Notes under the pieces: model-generated | Seen by the model: the letters and a program-made list of their open reading frames with translations, nothing else | Told to the model about the DNA's origin: nothing | Database searches by the model: none | Source: Actinoplanes oryzae | Lineage (GTDB): Bacteria > Actinomycetota > Actinomycetes > Mycobacteriales > Micromonosporaceae | Direction of reading: 5' to 3' | Length of the DNA: 34,452 bases | Assembly: GCF_030757795.1 (NCBI RefSeq) | Contig: NZ_JAUQWH010000094.1 | Location: 1 to 34,452, forward strand | Shown: piece after piece, positions 6,884 through 15,004 of the stretch | Position numbering within the stretch: position 1 is the stretch's first letter | Layout of the letters: every line of letters starts with the position of its first letter | Translations under genes and position numbers: made by a program

Positions 6884-7638
6884 TCTGGCGCCTGTCCGGC
6901 CTCGCCGCGCTGGTCGCCGTGGTCGAGCTGCTGCCCCGCCTCGGCGTCGTCAGCCCGGACTACCTGCCGCCGGCCAGCGGCATCGCCGCCGCCCTGGGTC
7001 GCGAGGCCGCCACCGCCCCCTTCTGGGCCGCGGTCGGCGACACCCTCGTCGCCTGGGCCGCCGGCCTCGCCGTGGCGATCGCCGCGGGCGTCGCGGCCGG
7101 CCTGCTCATCGGCTCGATCCCGGTGCTGCGCGCGTGGACCGCCTCGACCATCGAGTTCCTGCGGCCCATCCCGTCGGTCGCGCTGATCCCGCTCGCCGTC
7201 CTGCTCTACGGCACCGGGCTCGGATCCTCGCTGCTGCTGATCGTGTACGCCGCCTTCTGGCAGGTGCTCGTCCAGGTCCTCTCCGGCGTGGCCGACGTGG
7301 ACCCGGTCGCCGACGAGACCGCGCGCAGCTTCCGCCTCGGCCCGTGGGCCCGGGTACGGCACGTGCTGTGGCCCACCGCCCTGCCGTACGTCTTCACGGG
7401 CATCCGGCTCGCCGCGGCCGTCGCCCTGGTGCTCGCCGTCACCGCGGAACTGGTCATCGGCTCGCCCGGGCTCGGCGCGGTCATCGCGGTCGCGCAGAGC
7501 TCGGGCGCGGTGCCCGTCATGTACGCGATGATCGTCGTCACGGGCATCCTCGGCGTCCTGATCAACGTGGGCGCCCGGCTCGCCGAGCGCAAGGTCCTTG
7601 CCTGGCACCAGTCGGTCCGCGGCGAGGTGGCCCTGTGA
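6880..7638 (+). CDS. ABC transporter permease (TauC/SsuC-like), first of two
   Basis: A 252-residue inner-membrane permease with about six hydrophobic segments. ADETARSFRLGPWARVRHVL is the cytoplasmic EAA-type loop that docks the ATPase. The GTG at 6880 (VIWRLSGLAALV) overlaps the lipoprotein stop as GTGA; longer upstream frames are shadows. Its own stop overlaps the next permease by four bases. Two distinct permease genes instead of one indicate a heterodimeric channel, which is less common than homodimers in this family. Confidence 0.88.
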   Translation: MIWRLSGLAALVAVVELLPRLGVVSPDYLPPASGIAAALGREAATAPFWAAVGDTLVAWAAGLAVAIAAGVAAGLLIGSIPVLRAWTASTIEFLRPIPSVALIPLAVLLYGTGLGSSLLLIVYAAFWQVLVQVLSGVADVDPVADETARSFRLGPWARVRHVLWPTALPYVFTGIRLAAAVALVLAVTAELVIGSPGLGAVIAVAQSSGAVPVMYAMIVVTGILGVLINVGARLAERKVLAWHQSVRGEVAL

Positions 7639-8399
7639 TCCGCCGGCTGATCATGGTCGTGTCGCTGCCGGCCGTGCTCTTCGCGATCTGGTACGCGGCA
7701 TCGCTGAGCAGCGAGAACTTCTACGCGCCGCCGCTGAGGACGATCCTCGTCGCGTTCCGGGACACGTGGACCCCGGACCGGCTCCGGGCGGATGTGCTGC
7801 CCAGTCTCGGCCGGCTGCTCGCGGGGTACGCGCTCGCGGCGCTGGTGGGCGTGGCACTGGGCGTGGCGATCGGCGCCTTCCGGCGGCTCCGGGCGGCGGC
7901 GGAGCCCGTGCTCGAGTTCTTCCGGGCCATCCCGCCGCCGGTGCTCGTACCCGTGATCATGCTCTTCGCCGGGATCGGCACCAGCATGAAGGTGATCGTC
8001 ATCGCCTTCGGCTGCGTGTGGCCGATCCTGCTCAACACCGTCGAAGGCGTGCGCGCGGTCGACTCGGTGCTGTCGGACACCAGCCGCTCGTACGGGATCA
8101 GCGGGGCCGCCCGCCTGCGCCACCTGCTGCTGCCGGCCGCCTCGCCGCAGATCGTCACCGGCCTGCGCCAGGCCCTGTCCATCGCGATCATCCTCATGGT
8201 GATCAGCGAGATGTTCGCCGCCAGCAACGGCCTCGGCTTCACCGTCGTGCAGTTCCAGCGCAGCTTCGCCATCCCCGAGATGTGGAGCGGAATCCTGCTG
8301 CTCGGGCTGCTCGGCTTCGCCCTGTCCGAGTTGTTCCGCCTCGCCGAGCGGGCCGCGCTGGGCTGGTACCACGGCCTGCGGGCCGCGCAACGCCAATGA
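7635..8399 (+). CDS. ABC transporter permease (TauC/SsuC-like), second of two
   Basis: A 254-residue permease with N-terminal signal-anchor-like segment LIMVVSLPAVLFAIWYAASL and further hydrophobic helices. The EAA-type loop reads SDTSRSYGISGAARLRHLLL, and FRAIPPPVLVPVIMLFAGIG is a conserved helix of the TauC/SsuC group. The GTG start at 7635 overlaps the first permease's stop (GTGA), and its stop overlaps the ATPase start (ATGA), so the whole transporter is translationally coupled. It is diverged from the first permease, consistent with an old duplication and a heterodimeric pore. Confidence 0.88.
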   Translation: MIRRLIMVVSLPAVLFAIWYAASLSSENFYAPPLRTILVAFRDTWTPDRLRADVLPSLGRLLAGYALAALVGVALGVAIGAFRRLRAAAEPVLEFFRAIPPPVLVPVIMLFAGIGTSMKVIVIAFGCVWPILLNTVEGVRAVDSVLSDTSRSYGISGAARLRHLLLPAASPQIVTGLRQALSIAIILMVISEMFAASNGLGFTVVQFQRSFAIPEMWSGILLLGLLGFALSELFRLAERAALGWYHGLRAAQRQ

Positions 8400-9208
8400 C
8401 CTCGGGAGGGTACGTGCTGGAAGTGCTGGGACTGCGCAAGACCTATCGCACCGGGCAGCGGGAGGTGGAGGCGCTGCGCGAGCTGACGTTCACGGTCGGG
8501 GCGGGCGAGCTGGTGTGCCTGGTCGGGCCGTCCGGGTGCGGGAAGACCACGCTGCTGCGCTGCATCGGCGGGCTGCTCGAGCCGGGCGGCGGGACGGTGC
8601 GGGTGGACTCGGCGCCGGTCTCGGGGCCACCGCCCGGGATGGCGATCGTCTTCCAGGAGTACGGGCGCAGCCTCTTCCCGTGGATGTCCGTGCGCGAGAA
8701 CGTGGCTTTACCACTCAGGCAGAAGAAGCTCCCCCGGGGTCGGATTTCTACGCTGGTGGGGGAGGCTCTGGGGGCGGTGGGGCTGGAGGGTACGGAGACC
8801 GCGTACCCGTGGCAGTTGTCCGGCGGGATGCAGCAGCGGGTGGCGATCGCGCGGGCCGTGGCGTACGAGCCGAAGATCCTGCTGATGGACGAGCCGTTCG
8901 CGGCCGTGGACGCGCAGACGCGGGCCGATCTGGAGGATCTCGTGCGGTCACTGTGGCAGCGGCTGGGTGTGACGATTCTCTTTGTCACGCACGACATCGA
9001 CGAGGCGGTCTATCTCGGGCAGCGGGTGATCATGCTGTCCGCGTCGCCGACGGTGATCCAGGACGAGCTGACCGTCGACCTGCCCGAGGAGCGCAACCAG
9101 CTGCACACCCGGGCCGACCCGCGGTTCACGACGCTGCGCACCCACGTGTACGAGCAGATCCAGGCCGCCAAGATCGCCGCGCAACCTTCTCCGGGTCAGG
9201 TCCGTTGA
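8396..9208 (+). CDS. ABC transporter ATPase (TauB/SsuB-like)
   Basis: A 270-residue nucleotide-binding subunit, peripheral on the cytoplasmic face. Walker A is GPSGCGKTT at residues 44-52, the Q-loop is VFQEYGRSLFPW, the signature is LSGGMQQRVAIARA, Walker B with D-loop is ILLMDEPFAAVDA, and the H-loop is FVTHDIDEAV. All catalytic motifs are intact. The ATG at 8396 overlaps the upstream permease stop; an in-frame GTG at 8414, three bases after GGGAGGG, is an alternative start six codons later. It ends the transporter operon, seven bases before the next gene, so read-through into that gene is possible. Confidence 0.92.
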   Translation: MTSGGYVLEVLGLRKTYRTGQREVEALRELTFTVGAGELVCLVGPSGCGKTTLLRCIGGLLEPGGGTVRVDSAPVSGPPPGMAIVFQEYGRSLFPWMSVRENVALPLRQKKLPRGRISTLVGEALGAVGLEGTETAYPWQLSGGMQQRVAIARAVAYEPKILLMDEPFAAVDAQTRADLEDLVRSLWQRLGVTILFVTHDIDEAVYLGQRVIMLSASPTVIQDELTVDLPEERNQLHTRADPRFTTLRTHVYEQIQAAKIAAQPSPGQVR

Positions 9209-9215
9209 TGATCAC

Positions 9216-10352
9216 GTGCGCCTACTTAAAGTAGCCAGACTGCTACTCACTGCTTTTGTCGCGACGCCCGCGCTGGTGGTCGCGCCCGCCTTCATCGACC
9301 CGGCCCGGGCCGCCTCGCAGCGGGCACCGGAGTTCAACTCCACCGTGTGGGCCATCGCCTTCCGCGGCAACACCGTCTACGCCGGCGGGTCCTTCACGTC
9401 GGTCAAGTCGCAGGGCAGGACGTACGTGCGTAAGCGGCTGGTCGCGTTCGACGCCCGTACCGGTGCCGTGCTGCCGTGGAACCCCGTCGCGAAGGGCACC
9501 GTGCGCGCCCTGGCCGTCGCCGGGGGCAGCCTCTACGCCGGCGGCGACTTCACCGAGATCAACGGCCTGCGCCGCAGCAAACTCGCCCGCTTCGACGGCT
9601 CGGGCAGGCTCTCCCGCTGGGCCCCCCGCGTCGGCGGCGGCGTCACCAGCCTCGCGATCGGACAGGGCCGGGTGTACGCCGCCGGGCAGTTCCACTCCGT
9701 CGACGGCGTGCGCCGCGGCAACCTCGCCGCGTTCCGTCACGCCACCGGCAAGCTCGACCCCGGCTTCCGTGCCGCCGCCGACTCCCGGGTGCGGGCGGTG
9801 GCGGTCACGCGTACGCGGCTCTACCTCGGCGGCGACTTCCACAAGGTCAACGGCTCCGTGGCGCGGCGCCTGGCGGCCGTGTCGACCGGGGACGGGCGGC
9901 TCATCCGTACCTTCCGGCCCGCCGCACCCGCCACGGTGATGGACCTCGCCGTCTCGCCCTCCGGGCTGAGCACCGCCACCGGCGGCCCCGGCGGACGGGC
10001 CGTCGGCTACACCCCGGCGGGCCGCGTCCGCTGGACCCACCTGTTCGACGGCGACGTGCACACCCTCGCCGTGCTGGGCCGCACCACGTACGTCGGCGGG
10101 CACTTCGACCGCGCCTGCAAGTCCACCAGCGCCATCAGCCAGCGCGGCTGCCGGGCCGGGTACGCCTCGCGGATCAAGCTCGCCGCCCTCGACGACCGGG
10201 GCCGGCTGACCGGCTGGAACCCGCGCGCGAACGGGGCCATCGGCGTGCAGGCGCTGTCCGCCGACTCCGCACACCGGCGGGTGGCAGCCGGGGGCGCGTT
10301 CACGGCGATCGGCGGCTCGAGCCGGGAGCGGTTCGCCCTCTTCGGCGGCTGA
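9216..10352 (+). CDS. Secreted repeat beta-propeller protein
   Basis: A 378-residue exported protein. A signal peptide (about residues 1-32, ending DPARA) is followed by blades of the form NTVYAGGSFTSV, GSLYAGGDFTEING, GRVYAAGQFHSVDG, TRLYLGGDFHKVNG and TTYVGGHFD, each followed by an LAAFD-type strand and usually W-x-P. This is the delta-60/PQQ-like propeller pattern of actinomycete secreted proteins. No catalytic motif is visible, and such propellers usually bind partners or sugars. The GTG at 9216 is chosen for the signal peptide; the first dozen codons are AT-richer than the rest, common near starts. It follows the ATPase by seven bases but looks functionally separate. Confidence 0.75.
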   Translation: MRLLKVARLLLTAFVATPALVVAPAFIDPARAASQRAPEFNSTVWAIAFRGNTVYAGGSFTSVKSQGRTYVRKRLVAFDARTGAVLPWNPVAKGTVRALAVAGGSLYAGGDFTEINGLRRSKLARFDGSGRLSRWAPRVGGGVTSLAIGQGRVYAAGQFHSVDGVRRGNLAAFRHATGKLDPGFRAAADSRVRAVAVTRTRLYLGGDFHKVNGSVARRLAAVSTGDGRLIRTFRPAAPATVMDLAVSPSGLSTATGGPGGRAVGYTPAGRVRWTHLFDGDVHTLAVLGRTTYVGGHFDRACKSTSAISQRGCRAGYASRIKLAALDDRGRLTGWNPRANGAIGVQALSADSAHRRVAAGGAFTAIGGSSRERFALFGG

Positions 10353-10403
10353 TCGTGCCCCTGCTGCCTTCCGCCGGCTTCGGCCGCTGATCGTGCCCCT
10401 GCT
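10341..10403 (+). repeat. Partial tandem duplication at the end of the propeller gene
   Basis: Bases 10341-10365 and 10379-10403 are the same 25-base sequence with one mismatch, 38 bases apart. The unit includes the gene's last codons and its TGA, so the 3' end was copied once, leaving a second, untranslated tail. Confidence 0.8.
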
Positions 10404-10440
10404 ACCGGGGAGCTACGCGCAAGATGGCTCCCCGGTAGCA
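10400..10440 (+). terminator. Strong stem-loop after the propeller gene
   Basis: TGCTACCGGGGAGC (10400-10413) pairs perfectly with 10427-10440, a 14-base-pair stem around a 13-base loop. There is no T tract, as is usual for terminators in very GC-rich actinomycetes. It lies between the propeller gene and the hydrolase gene that starts at 10476. Confidence 0.65.
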
Positions 10441-10475
10441 CGCGAGAGGGCAGGCGGCGCCCCTAGCGTCGCCGC

Positions 10476-11660
10476 ATGACACCTCGGACAGTCCTCGCCG
10501 CGCTGGCGGCACTCGCGCTGCTCGGCGCCACCTCGTCCGCGACGCCCGCCGCTGCCGCCGACCTGCGGCCACAACTGCCGCGGACCACCGGATCCGCCCC
10601 GGTCGGCGATACCGTGCTGCATCTCGCCGACCCCGGCCGGGCCGGCCGCGAGCTCATGGTCAGCCTGTTCTATCCCGCGTCGCCCGCGCACCACGGGCCA
10701 CAGGCGCCCTACATGCTCGACGGCGCGGCCGGCCACTTCGACGCCGTCACCGCGAACACGTATCTCGGCCTCGGCGTGCCGCCCGGGCGGGTGGACTGGG
10801 CTCGGATCCGTACCCATGTGTCGCTGAACGCCCCGGCCGATCGGCGGGCCGGCAGGCTTCCGGTCGTGCTCTGGTCACCGGGGCTGGGTGAGCCGCGCAC
10901 CTGGTCCACGACGCTGGTCGCGGCGCTGGCGAGCGCGGGCTACCTCGTGGTGACGATCGACAACACGGGCGAGTCGCCGGAGGTCGAGTTCCCCGACGGG
11001 CGCCTGGTGGTGCTGGAAGGCGCCGAGCCGACCGTCCCGTGGGTGACGCAGATGATGGCGACGCGGGTCGCCGACACCTCGTTCGTCCTCGACCGGCTCG
11101 CCGGCGTGACCGCCGCCGGCCTGCACGGGCGCATCGACCTGTCCGCGATCGGCATGGCCGGCCACTCCGCGGGCGGCTTCACGGCGGCCGCCGCGATGCT
11201 GGCCGACCGGCGCATCGACGCCGGCGTCAACCTCGACGGGCTGATGGAGCTCGACCCCTCCCGCCCGGGTGCCGTCCTCGCCCCGGTCGCCGAGCAGGGG
11301 GTCGACCGGCCGTTCCTGCTGATGGGCTCCTCCGCCGCTTCCGGCGGCGAGAACATCACCGACAGCCCGTCCTGGGCGTCGTTCTGGGCGCACAGCACCG
11401 GCTGGAAGGCCGACTTCACGCTGCTCGGCACGCGTCACGCCTCCTTCACCGACGCCGAGGTGCTGCTGCCTCAGCTCGCCGGGCCGTTGCCCCTGGACCC
11501 GGCCGCCGTACGCGACGACATCGGCACGCTCGACCCCGCGCTCGCCGTGCGCACCCAGAACCGGTACCTCCGCGGCTTCTTCGACCGCTTCCTGCGCGGC
11601 CACGGCGGGCAGTTCCTCGACGACCCGGCGCCGGCCTTCCCGGTCGAGCGGGCCGGTTGA
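10476..11660 (+). CDS. Secreted alpha/beta hydrolase, PAF-acetylhydrolase-like
   Basis: A 394-residue exported hydrolase. The signal peptide covers about residues 1-28 (MTPRTVLAALAALALLGATS to AAAA). The mature part resembles platelet-activating-factor acetylhydrolase isoform II: MVSLFYPA, PVVLWSPGLGEPRTW, VVTIDNTGESPEVEF, then the nucleophile elbow AGHSAGGF with Ser231. NLDGLMELD probably carries the acid region and GTRHASFTD the histidine. Family members cleave short acyl esters, including oxidised phospholipids and polyesters. It stands alone between a stem-loop and the SRPBCC gene. Family confidence is good; the natural substrate is unknown. Confidence 0.82.
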   Translation: MTPRTVLAALAALALLGATSSATPAAAADLRPQLPRTTGSAPVGDTVLHLADPGRAGRELMVSLFYPASPAHHGPQAPYMLDGAAGHFDAVTANTYLGLGVPPGRVDWARIRTHVSLNAPADRRAGRLPVVLWSPGLGEPRTWSTTLVAALASAGYLVVTIDNTGESPEVEFPDGRLVVLEGAEPTVPWVTQMMATRVADTSFVLDRLAGVTAAGLHGRIDLSAIGMAGHSAGGFTAAAAMLADRRIDAGVNLDGLMELDPSRPGAVLAPVAEQGVDRPFLLMGSSAASGGENITDSPSWASFWAHSTGWKADFTLLGTRHASFTDAEVLLPQLAGPLPLDPAAVRDDIGTLDPALAVRTQNRYLRGFFDRFLRGHGGQFLDDPAPAFPVERAG

Positions 11661-11713
11661 TCCGCGTCGCCGCAGTCGTGCCCGGCCGGGCCGTTGCTGG
11701 CATGATGACGGGT

Positions 11714-12112
11714 ATGCCGACGGAGTCGCTGCACATCGCCGAGTTCGTGGACCGCAGCCCCGCCGACGTGTACGCGTACGCGTCGGACCCCACCAACATC
11801 CCCTCCTGGGCGCCCGGGCTGGGCACCGCCGTGGAGCAGGAGGGCGACGACTGGTTCGTCGTCACGCCGGACGGCACCCGGGTGCGCCTGACCTTCGCGG
11901 GCCCCAACGAGTACCTGGTGCTCGACCACGACGTGCACCTGCCGACCGGGGACAGCATCCACAACCCGTTCCGGATCCTGCCGCTCGACGCGGGCAGCGA
12001 GGTCGTCTTCACCCTGCGCCGGGCGCCCGGGATGAGCGACGAGGAGTTCGCGGCCGACCGGGCGGCGGTCGCGGCGGACCTCGCCCGGCTCAAGCAGATC
12101 CTGGAGGGCTGA
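11714..12112 (+). CDS. SRPBCC-family (START-fold) protein
   Basis: A 132-residue cytoplasmic protein. HIAEFVDRSPADVYAYASDP is the typical first strand and helix of the polyketide-cyclase/SRPBCC fold, followed by NIPSWAPGL and WFVVTPDG. The C-terminal helix FAADRAAVAADLARLKQIL closes the ligand cavity. Members bind hydrophobic ligands or act as cyclases; no active-site residues can be assigned. Candidate ATG codons stand at 11702, 11705 and 11714; the last gives the usual short N-terminus, and none has a strong ribosome binding site. No clear operon partner. Confidence 0.75.
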   Translation: MPTESLHIAEFVDRSPADVYAYASDPTNIPSWAPGLGTAVEQEGDDWFVVTPDGTRVRLTFAGPNEYLVLDHDVHLPTGDSIHNPFRILPLDAGSEVVFTLRRAPGMSDEEFAADRAAVAADLARLKQILEG

Positions 12113-12195
12113 TCTTGAGCCGGGCTTGAACCGGCAACCTGTCTGCTCCCGCGATCGGCCGGGGCTGCACCCCGCGGTCCTGACAGTGGTCCGGG

Positions 12196-13284
12196 ATGAC
12201 GACACGACAGGAATCCCAGACCAGTCACCGGGTCCGTGGCCACGTGCGGCGGTCCGCCACCGCCGTGGTCGCCGGCCTCGCCGCCGTCCTGACCGCCGCC
12301 GGCACGGGCGCCGCGCCCGCCGGAGCCGCCGTGCCCCAGGCTGCCACCCAGTGGGCGTCGCTCATGCGGCAGAGCCTCACCCCGAGCCCCGCGTACGTGA
12401 AGCTGAGCAGCACCCTCGCCACCCAGCGCACCACGCTCGTCACCCGGGCCGCGCAGGTGAAGGCCCGCACCACCGAGCACACGACGGCCCAGACCGCGCT
12501 CGCGGTGGCCGTGGCCAACGATTCGGCCGCCCGCACCCGGTACGCGATCGCCCGCGAAGCCCTCGCCACCGCGCGCAACCGGCTCACCGTGGTCTCGCAG
12601 CAGCGCCCCCGCAGCGCCGCCGCCGTGGCCACCGCCAAGGAAGCCGTCACCGCCCGCGCCAACGCCACGATCATCCGCCGCACCCAGGCCGCCGAGGCCG
12701 CCACCGCCCTCAAGGCCGCGCAGACCACCGCGAGCACGGCGACGACAAGCCTGGACAGCGCCACCACGGCCTACCAGACCATGGCGACGGCGGTGCGCAC
12801 CAACCAGCAGCGCCTCGCCGGCCTGGACACCTCCGACACGTACGCCGCGCAGGCCGCCGCCCTCAGCCGCGACGTCGTCACCCAGGTCCGCGCCACCTTC
12901 ACCACGGCCGACGCCACCACCGTCGAGGGCATCACCGTGCACAAGAGCGTCGCCTTCGCCTTCGGCCGCATGCTCGCCGACGCCCGCACCGACGGCATCG
13001 TCATGAGCGGCGGCGGCTTCCGCACCAAGCAGCGCCAGATCGAACTCCGCAAGATCAACGGCTGCCCGGACGTCTACACCGCCCCGGCCTCCTCCTGCCG
13101 CGTCCCGACCGCCATCCCGGGCCGCTCCCTGCACGAGATCGGCCTGGCCGTCGACATCACCTCCGGGGGCCGCACGCTGACCGCGAGCAGCCCGGCCTTC
13201 AAGTGGCTGACCGCGCACGCCGCCGAGTACGGCTACAAGAACCTGCCCTCGGAGGCCTGGCACTGGTCCATCACCGGCGGCTGA
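12196..13284 (+). CDS. Secreted D-Ala-D-Ala carboxypeptidase-like protein (peptidase M15B, VanY type)
   Basis: A 362-residue exported protein with a signal peptide ending near residue 44 (GAAPAGAA). Residues 60-225 are Ala/Thr/Arg-rich and heptad-like, probably a long coiled coil that spaces the enzyme from the membrane or binds a partner. The catalytic domain carries the M15 zinc motifs: SLHEIGLAVDIT with His313 and Asp320, and EAWHWS with Glu353 and His356. All zinc and catalytic positions are present, so it should trim D-alanine from peptidoglycan stem peptides. Vancomycin-cluster partners (vanHAX, vanRS) are absent, so a housekeeping wall role is likelier than resistance. Confidence 0.85.
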   Translation: MTTRQESQTSHRVRGHVRRSATAVVAGLAAVLTAAGTGAAPAGAAVPQAATQWASLMRQSLTPSPAYVKLSSTLATQRTTLVTRAAQVKARTTEHTTAQTALAVAVANDSAARTRYAIAREALATARNRLTVVSQQRPRSAAAVATAKEAVTARANATIIRRTQAAEAATALKAAQTTASTATTSLDSATTAYQTMATAVRTNQQRLAGLDTSDTYAAQAAALSRDVVTQVRATFTTADATTVEGITVHKSVAFAFGRMLADARTDGIVMSGGGFRTKQRQIELRKINGCPDVYTAPASSCRVPTAIPGRSLHEIGLAVDITSGGRTLTASSPAFKWLTAHAAEYGYKNLPSEAWHWSITGG

Positions 13285-13300
13285 TCCGCCCGGGGTCCGT

Positions 13301-13346
13301 ACCGCCCGCTCGCGCTCCGGGATCTTGCCGGTCGCGGGCGGGCGGT
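13301..13346. terminator. Bidirectional stem-loop between convergent genes
   Basis: Bases 13301-13314 (ACCGCCCGCTCGCG) pair with 13333-13346 over 14 positions, with one G-U wobble and an 18-base loop. It lies between the convergent VanY-like and aldehyde dehydrogenase genes, where a shared terminator is expected. No T tract. Confidence 0.6.
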
Positions 13347-13438
13347 CCGCGTTCCACCGCCTCGGCGCCCGGCGGACACCGGCTCGGGGACGTGGGCGCC
13401 GCGTCGGCCGCCTGCCGGGCCCGCCCGCGCACCCCGGC

Positions 13439-14899
13439 TCAGAAGGGGAACTGCTTGGGCTTCTGCTGCAGGGTGATCCAGCGCAGGTCGGTGAAGGCCT
13501 CCAGGCCCGCCCGGCCGCCGAAGCGCCCGTAGCCGGAGTCGGACAGGCCGCCGAACGGGGCGGTCGGGTCGTCGTCGACCGACTGGTCGTTGACGTGGAC
13601 GATGCCGGTGCGCAGGCGGCGGGCCACGGCGAGGCCGCGGGTGAGGTCCTGGGTGACGACGCCGGCGGTCAGGCCGTACGGGCTGTCGTTGGCCACCGCC
13701 ACGGCCGCCTCCTCGCTGTCCACGGTGAGCACGGTGCAGACCGGGCCGAAGATCTCCTCGGTGTGCAGGCGCATGCCGGGAGTCACGTCCGCGACCACCG
13801 TGGCCGGGTAGTGGGCGCCTGCCGGCGTACCGCCGCCTGCCAGGACTGTTGCTCCCGCAGCCGCCGCGTCGGCGACCAGGCCGGACACCCGCTCGGCCGC
13901 CGCGGCGTTGATCAGCGGGCCGATGACGGTGTGCGGGTCGGTGGGGTCGCCGGCCGGCAGGCTCTTGGCCTTCTCGGCGAGGCGGGCCACGAAGTCGCCG
14001 GCGATCGCGCGGTCCACGATGACACGGTCGGCCGACATGCAGATCTGACCGGAGTTCAGGTACGCGCCGAAGGTGACAGCGTTCACCGCGTACTCGATGT
14101 CGGCGTCGTCCAGGACCAGCACCGCGTTCTTGCCGCCCAGCTCGAGCACCGCCGGGGTCAGATGCCGCGCGGCCAGCTCGCCGATGCGCCGGCCGACCTT
14201 CGTCGAGCCGGTGAAGTTCACCCGCCGGACGCGGGGGTCGCCGATGAGCGTCTCGGCGACCGAGGCGGCGTCCGCGGGATCATTGGTCACCACGTTGAGG
14301 ACTCCGGGCGGCAGGTCCGCGTCGCGCAGCACGTCGGCGAGGAACAGCGCGCAGGCCAGCGGCGCGTCCTCGCTCGCCTTGAGCACCACGGTGTTGCCGG
14401 CGGCCAGCGGCGCGGCGATCGCGCGGGCGCCCAGGATGAGCGGGGCGTTCCACGGCGCGAACGCGGCGACCACCCCGGCGGGCTGGCGGACCGCGAGCGA
14501 CAGCGCGTCCGGGTTGGCCCCGGCCAGCACCTCGCCGATCGGCAGGGTGGTGAGCGCGGCGGCCTCCCGCAGCATGGACGCGGCGAGCCCCACGTTGAAC
14601 AGCGACCAGCCCAGCGTCCCGCCGGTCTCGCTCGCCATCAGCGCGGCGGCGTCCGTGCCCCGCTGCTCCAGCAGGTCGGCGGCGCGGTTGAGCACCCGGC
14701 GCCGGTCGCCGGGACCCGCCGCCGACCAGGTACGGAAGGCGGCGTCGGCCGCGTCCACGGCGCGCGTGACGTCGGCGGGACCCGCGGCCGCCACCCGGGC
14801 CATCGGCTCGCCGGTGTGCGGGTTCAGGTCGTCGACCGTACGCCCGTCCGCGGCCGGCACCTCGTCCCCGCCGATGAAAAGGTCCCTGGTCAGGGTCAC
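13439..14899 (-). CDS. Aldehyde dehydrogenase, aromatic (vanillin/salicylaldehyde/benzaldehyde) type
   Basis: A 486-residue NAD(P)-dependent aldehyde dehydrogenase. Glu253 in LELGGK and Cys287 in NSGQICMS are the catalytic pair, with the usual 34-residue spacing. FAPWNAPLIL, VVLKASEDAP, NFTGSTKVGR and EEIFGPVCTV complete the family motifs. The pattern AAFAPWNAPLILGARAIAAP recalls vanillin and salicylaldehyde dehydrogenases, which would yield aromatic acids that can feed protocatechuate and thus the pca genes 8 kb away; that link is inference. The GTG at 14899 has GGAGG six bases upstream. The promoter and repeats at 14912-14985 suggest repression. Not a generic betaine or succinate-semialdehyde enzyme by its motifs, but the substrate is unproven. 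Confidence 0.88.
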   Translation of the reverse strand: MTLTRDLFIGGDEVPAADGRTVDDLNPHTGEPMARVAAAGPADVTRAVDAADAAFRTWSAAGPGDRRRVLNRAADLLEQRGTDAAALMASETGGTLGWSLFNVGLAASMLREAAALTTLPIGEVLAGANPDALSLAVRQPAGVVAAFAPWNAPLILGARAIAAPLAAGNTVVLKASEDAPLACALFLADVLRDADLPPGVLNVVTNDPADAASVAETLIGDPRVRRVNFTGSTKVGRRIGELAARHLTPAVLELGGKNAVLVLDDADIEYAVNAVTFGAYLNSGQICMSADRVIVDRAIAGDFVARLAEKAKSLPAGDPTDPHTVIGPLINAAAAERVSGLVADAAAAGATVLAGGGTPAGAHYPATVVADVTPGMRLHTEEIFGPVCTVLTVDSEEAAVAVANDSPYGLTAGVVTQDLTRGLAVARRLRTGIVHVNDQSVDDDPTAPFGGLSDSGYGRFGGRAGLEAFTDLRWITLQQKPKQFPF

Positions 14900-14911
14900 G
14901 ATGCACCTCCG

Positions 14912-14946
14912 CTTGTGCGCTGTGCGAACACTTGTGCGCCGCGCAA
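14912..14946. promoter_or_regulatory. Repeated candidate operator in the aldehyde dehydrogenase leader
   Basis: CTTGTGCGC occurs at 14912-14920 and again at 14931-14939, 19 bases (about two helical turns) apart. The second copy is part of TTGTGCGCCGCGCAA (14932-14946), an imperfect palindrome with six of seven pairs matching. The block lies between the predicted transcription start (about 14950) and the ribosome binding site of the dehydrogenase, the position of a repressor site. The regulator is not identifiable. Confidence 0.45.
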
Positions 14947-14956
14947 CACGCCGGAA

Positions 14957-14985
14957 ACGCTAACCGGGGTTGATGTGACCGTCAA
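14957..14985 (-). promoter_or_regulatory. Predicted promoter of the aldehyde dehydrogenase gene
   Basis: On the minus strand TTGACG (14985-14980) and TAGCGT (14962-14957) are separated by 17 bases, a good sigma-A-type promoter for an actinomycete. Transcription would start near 14950. Confidence 0.6.
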
Positions 14986-15004
14986 CACTGTGCGACCGTC
15001 CATC

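Noticed and set aside
12196..13284. Vancomycin-resistance gene
   Set aside because: The VanY-like domain is real, but the protein has a long coiled-coil region and no vanHAX or vanRS neighbours, so a general cell-wall carboxypeptidase is the simpler reading.
13325..15004. Long plus-strand extension upstream of the methyltransferase
   Set aside because: It lies antisense to the aldehyde dehydrogenase, which has all catalytic motifs; the methyltransferase family begins at its DKPHSARIYD block just after 15005.
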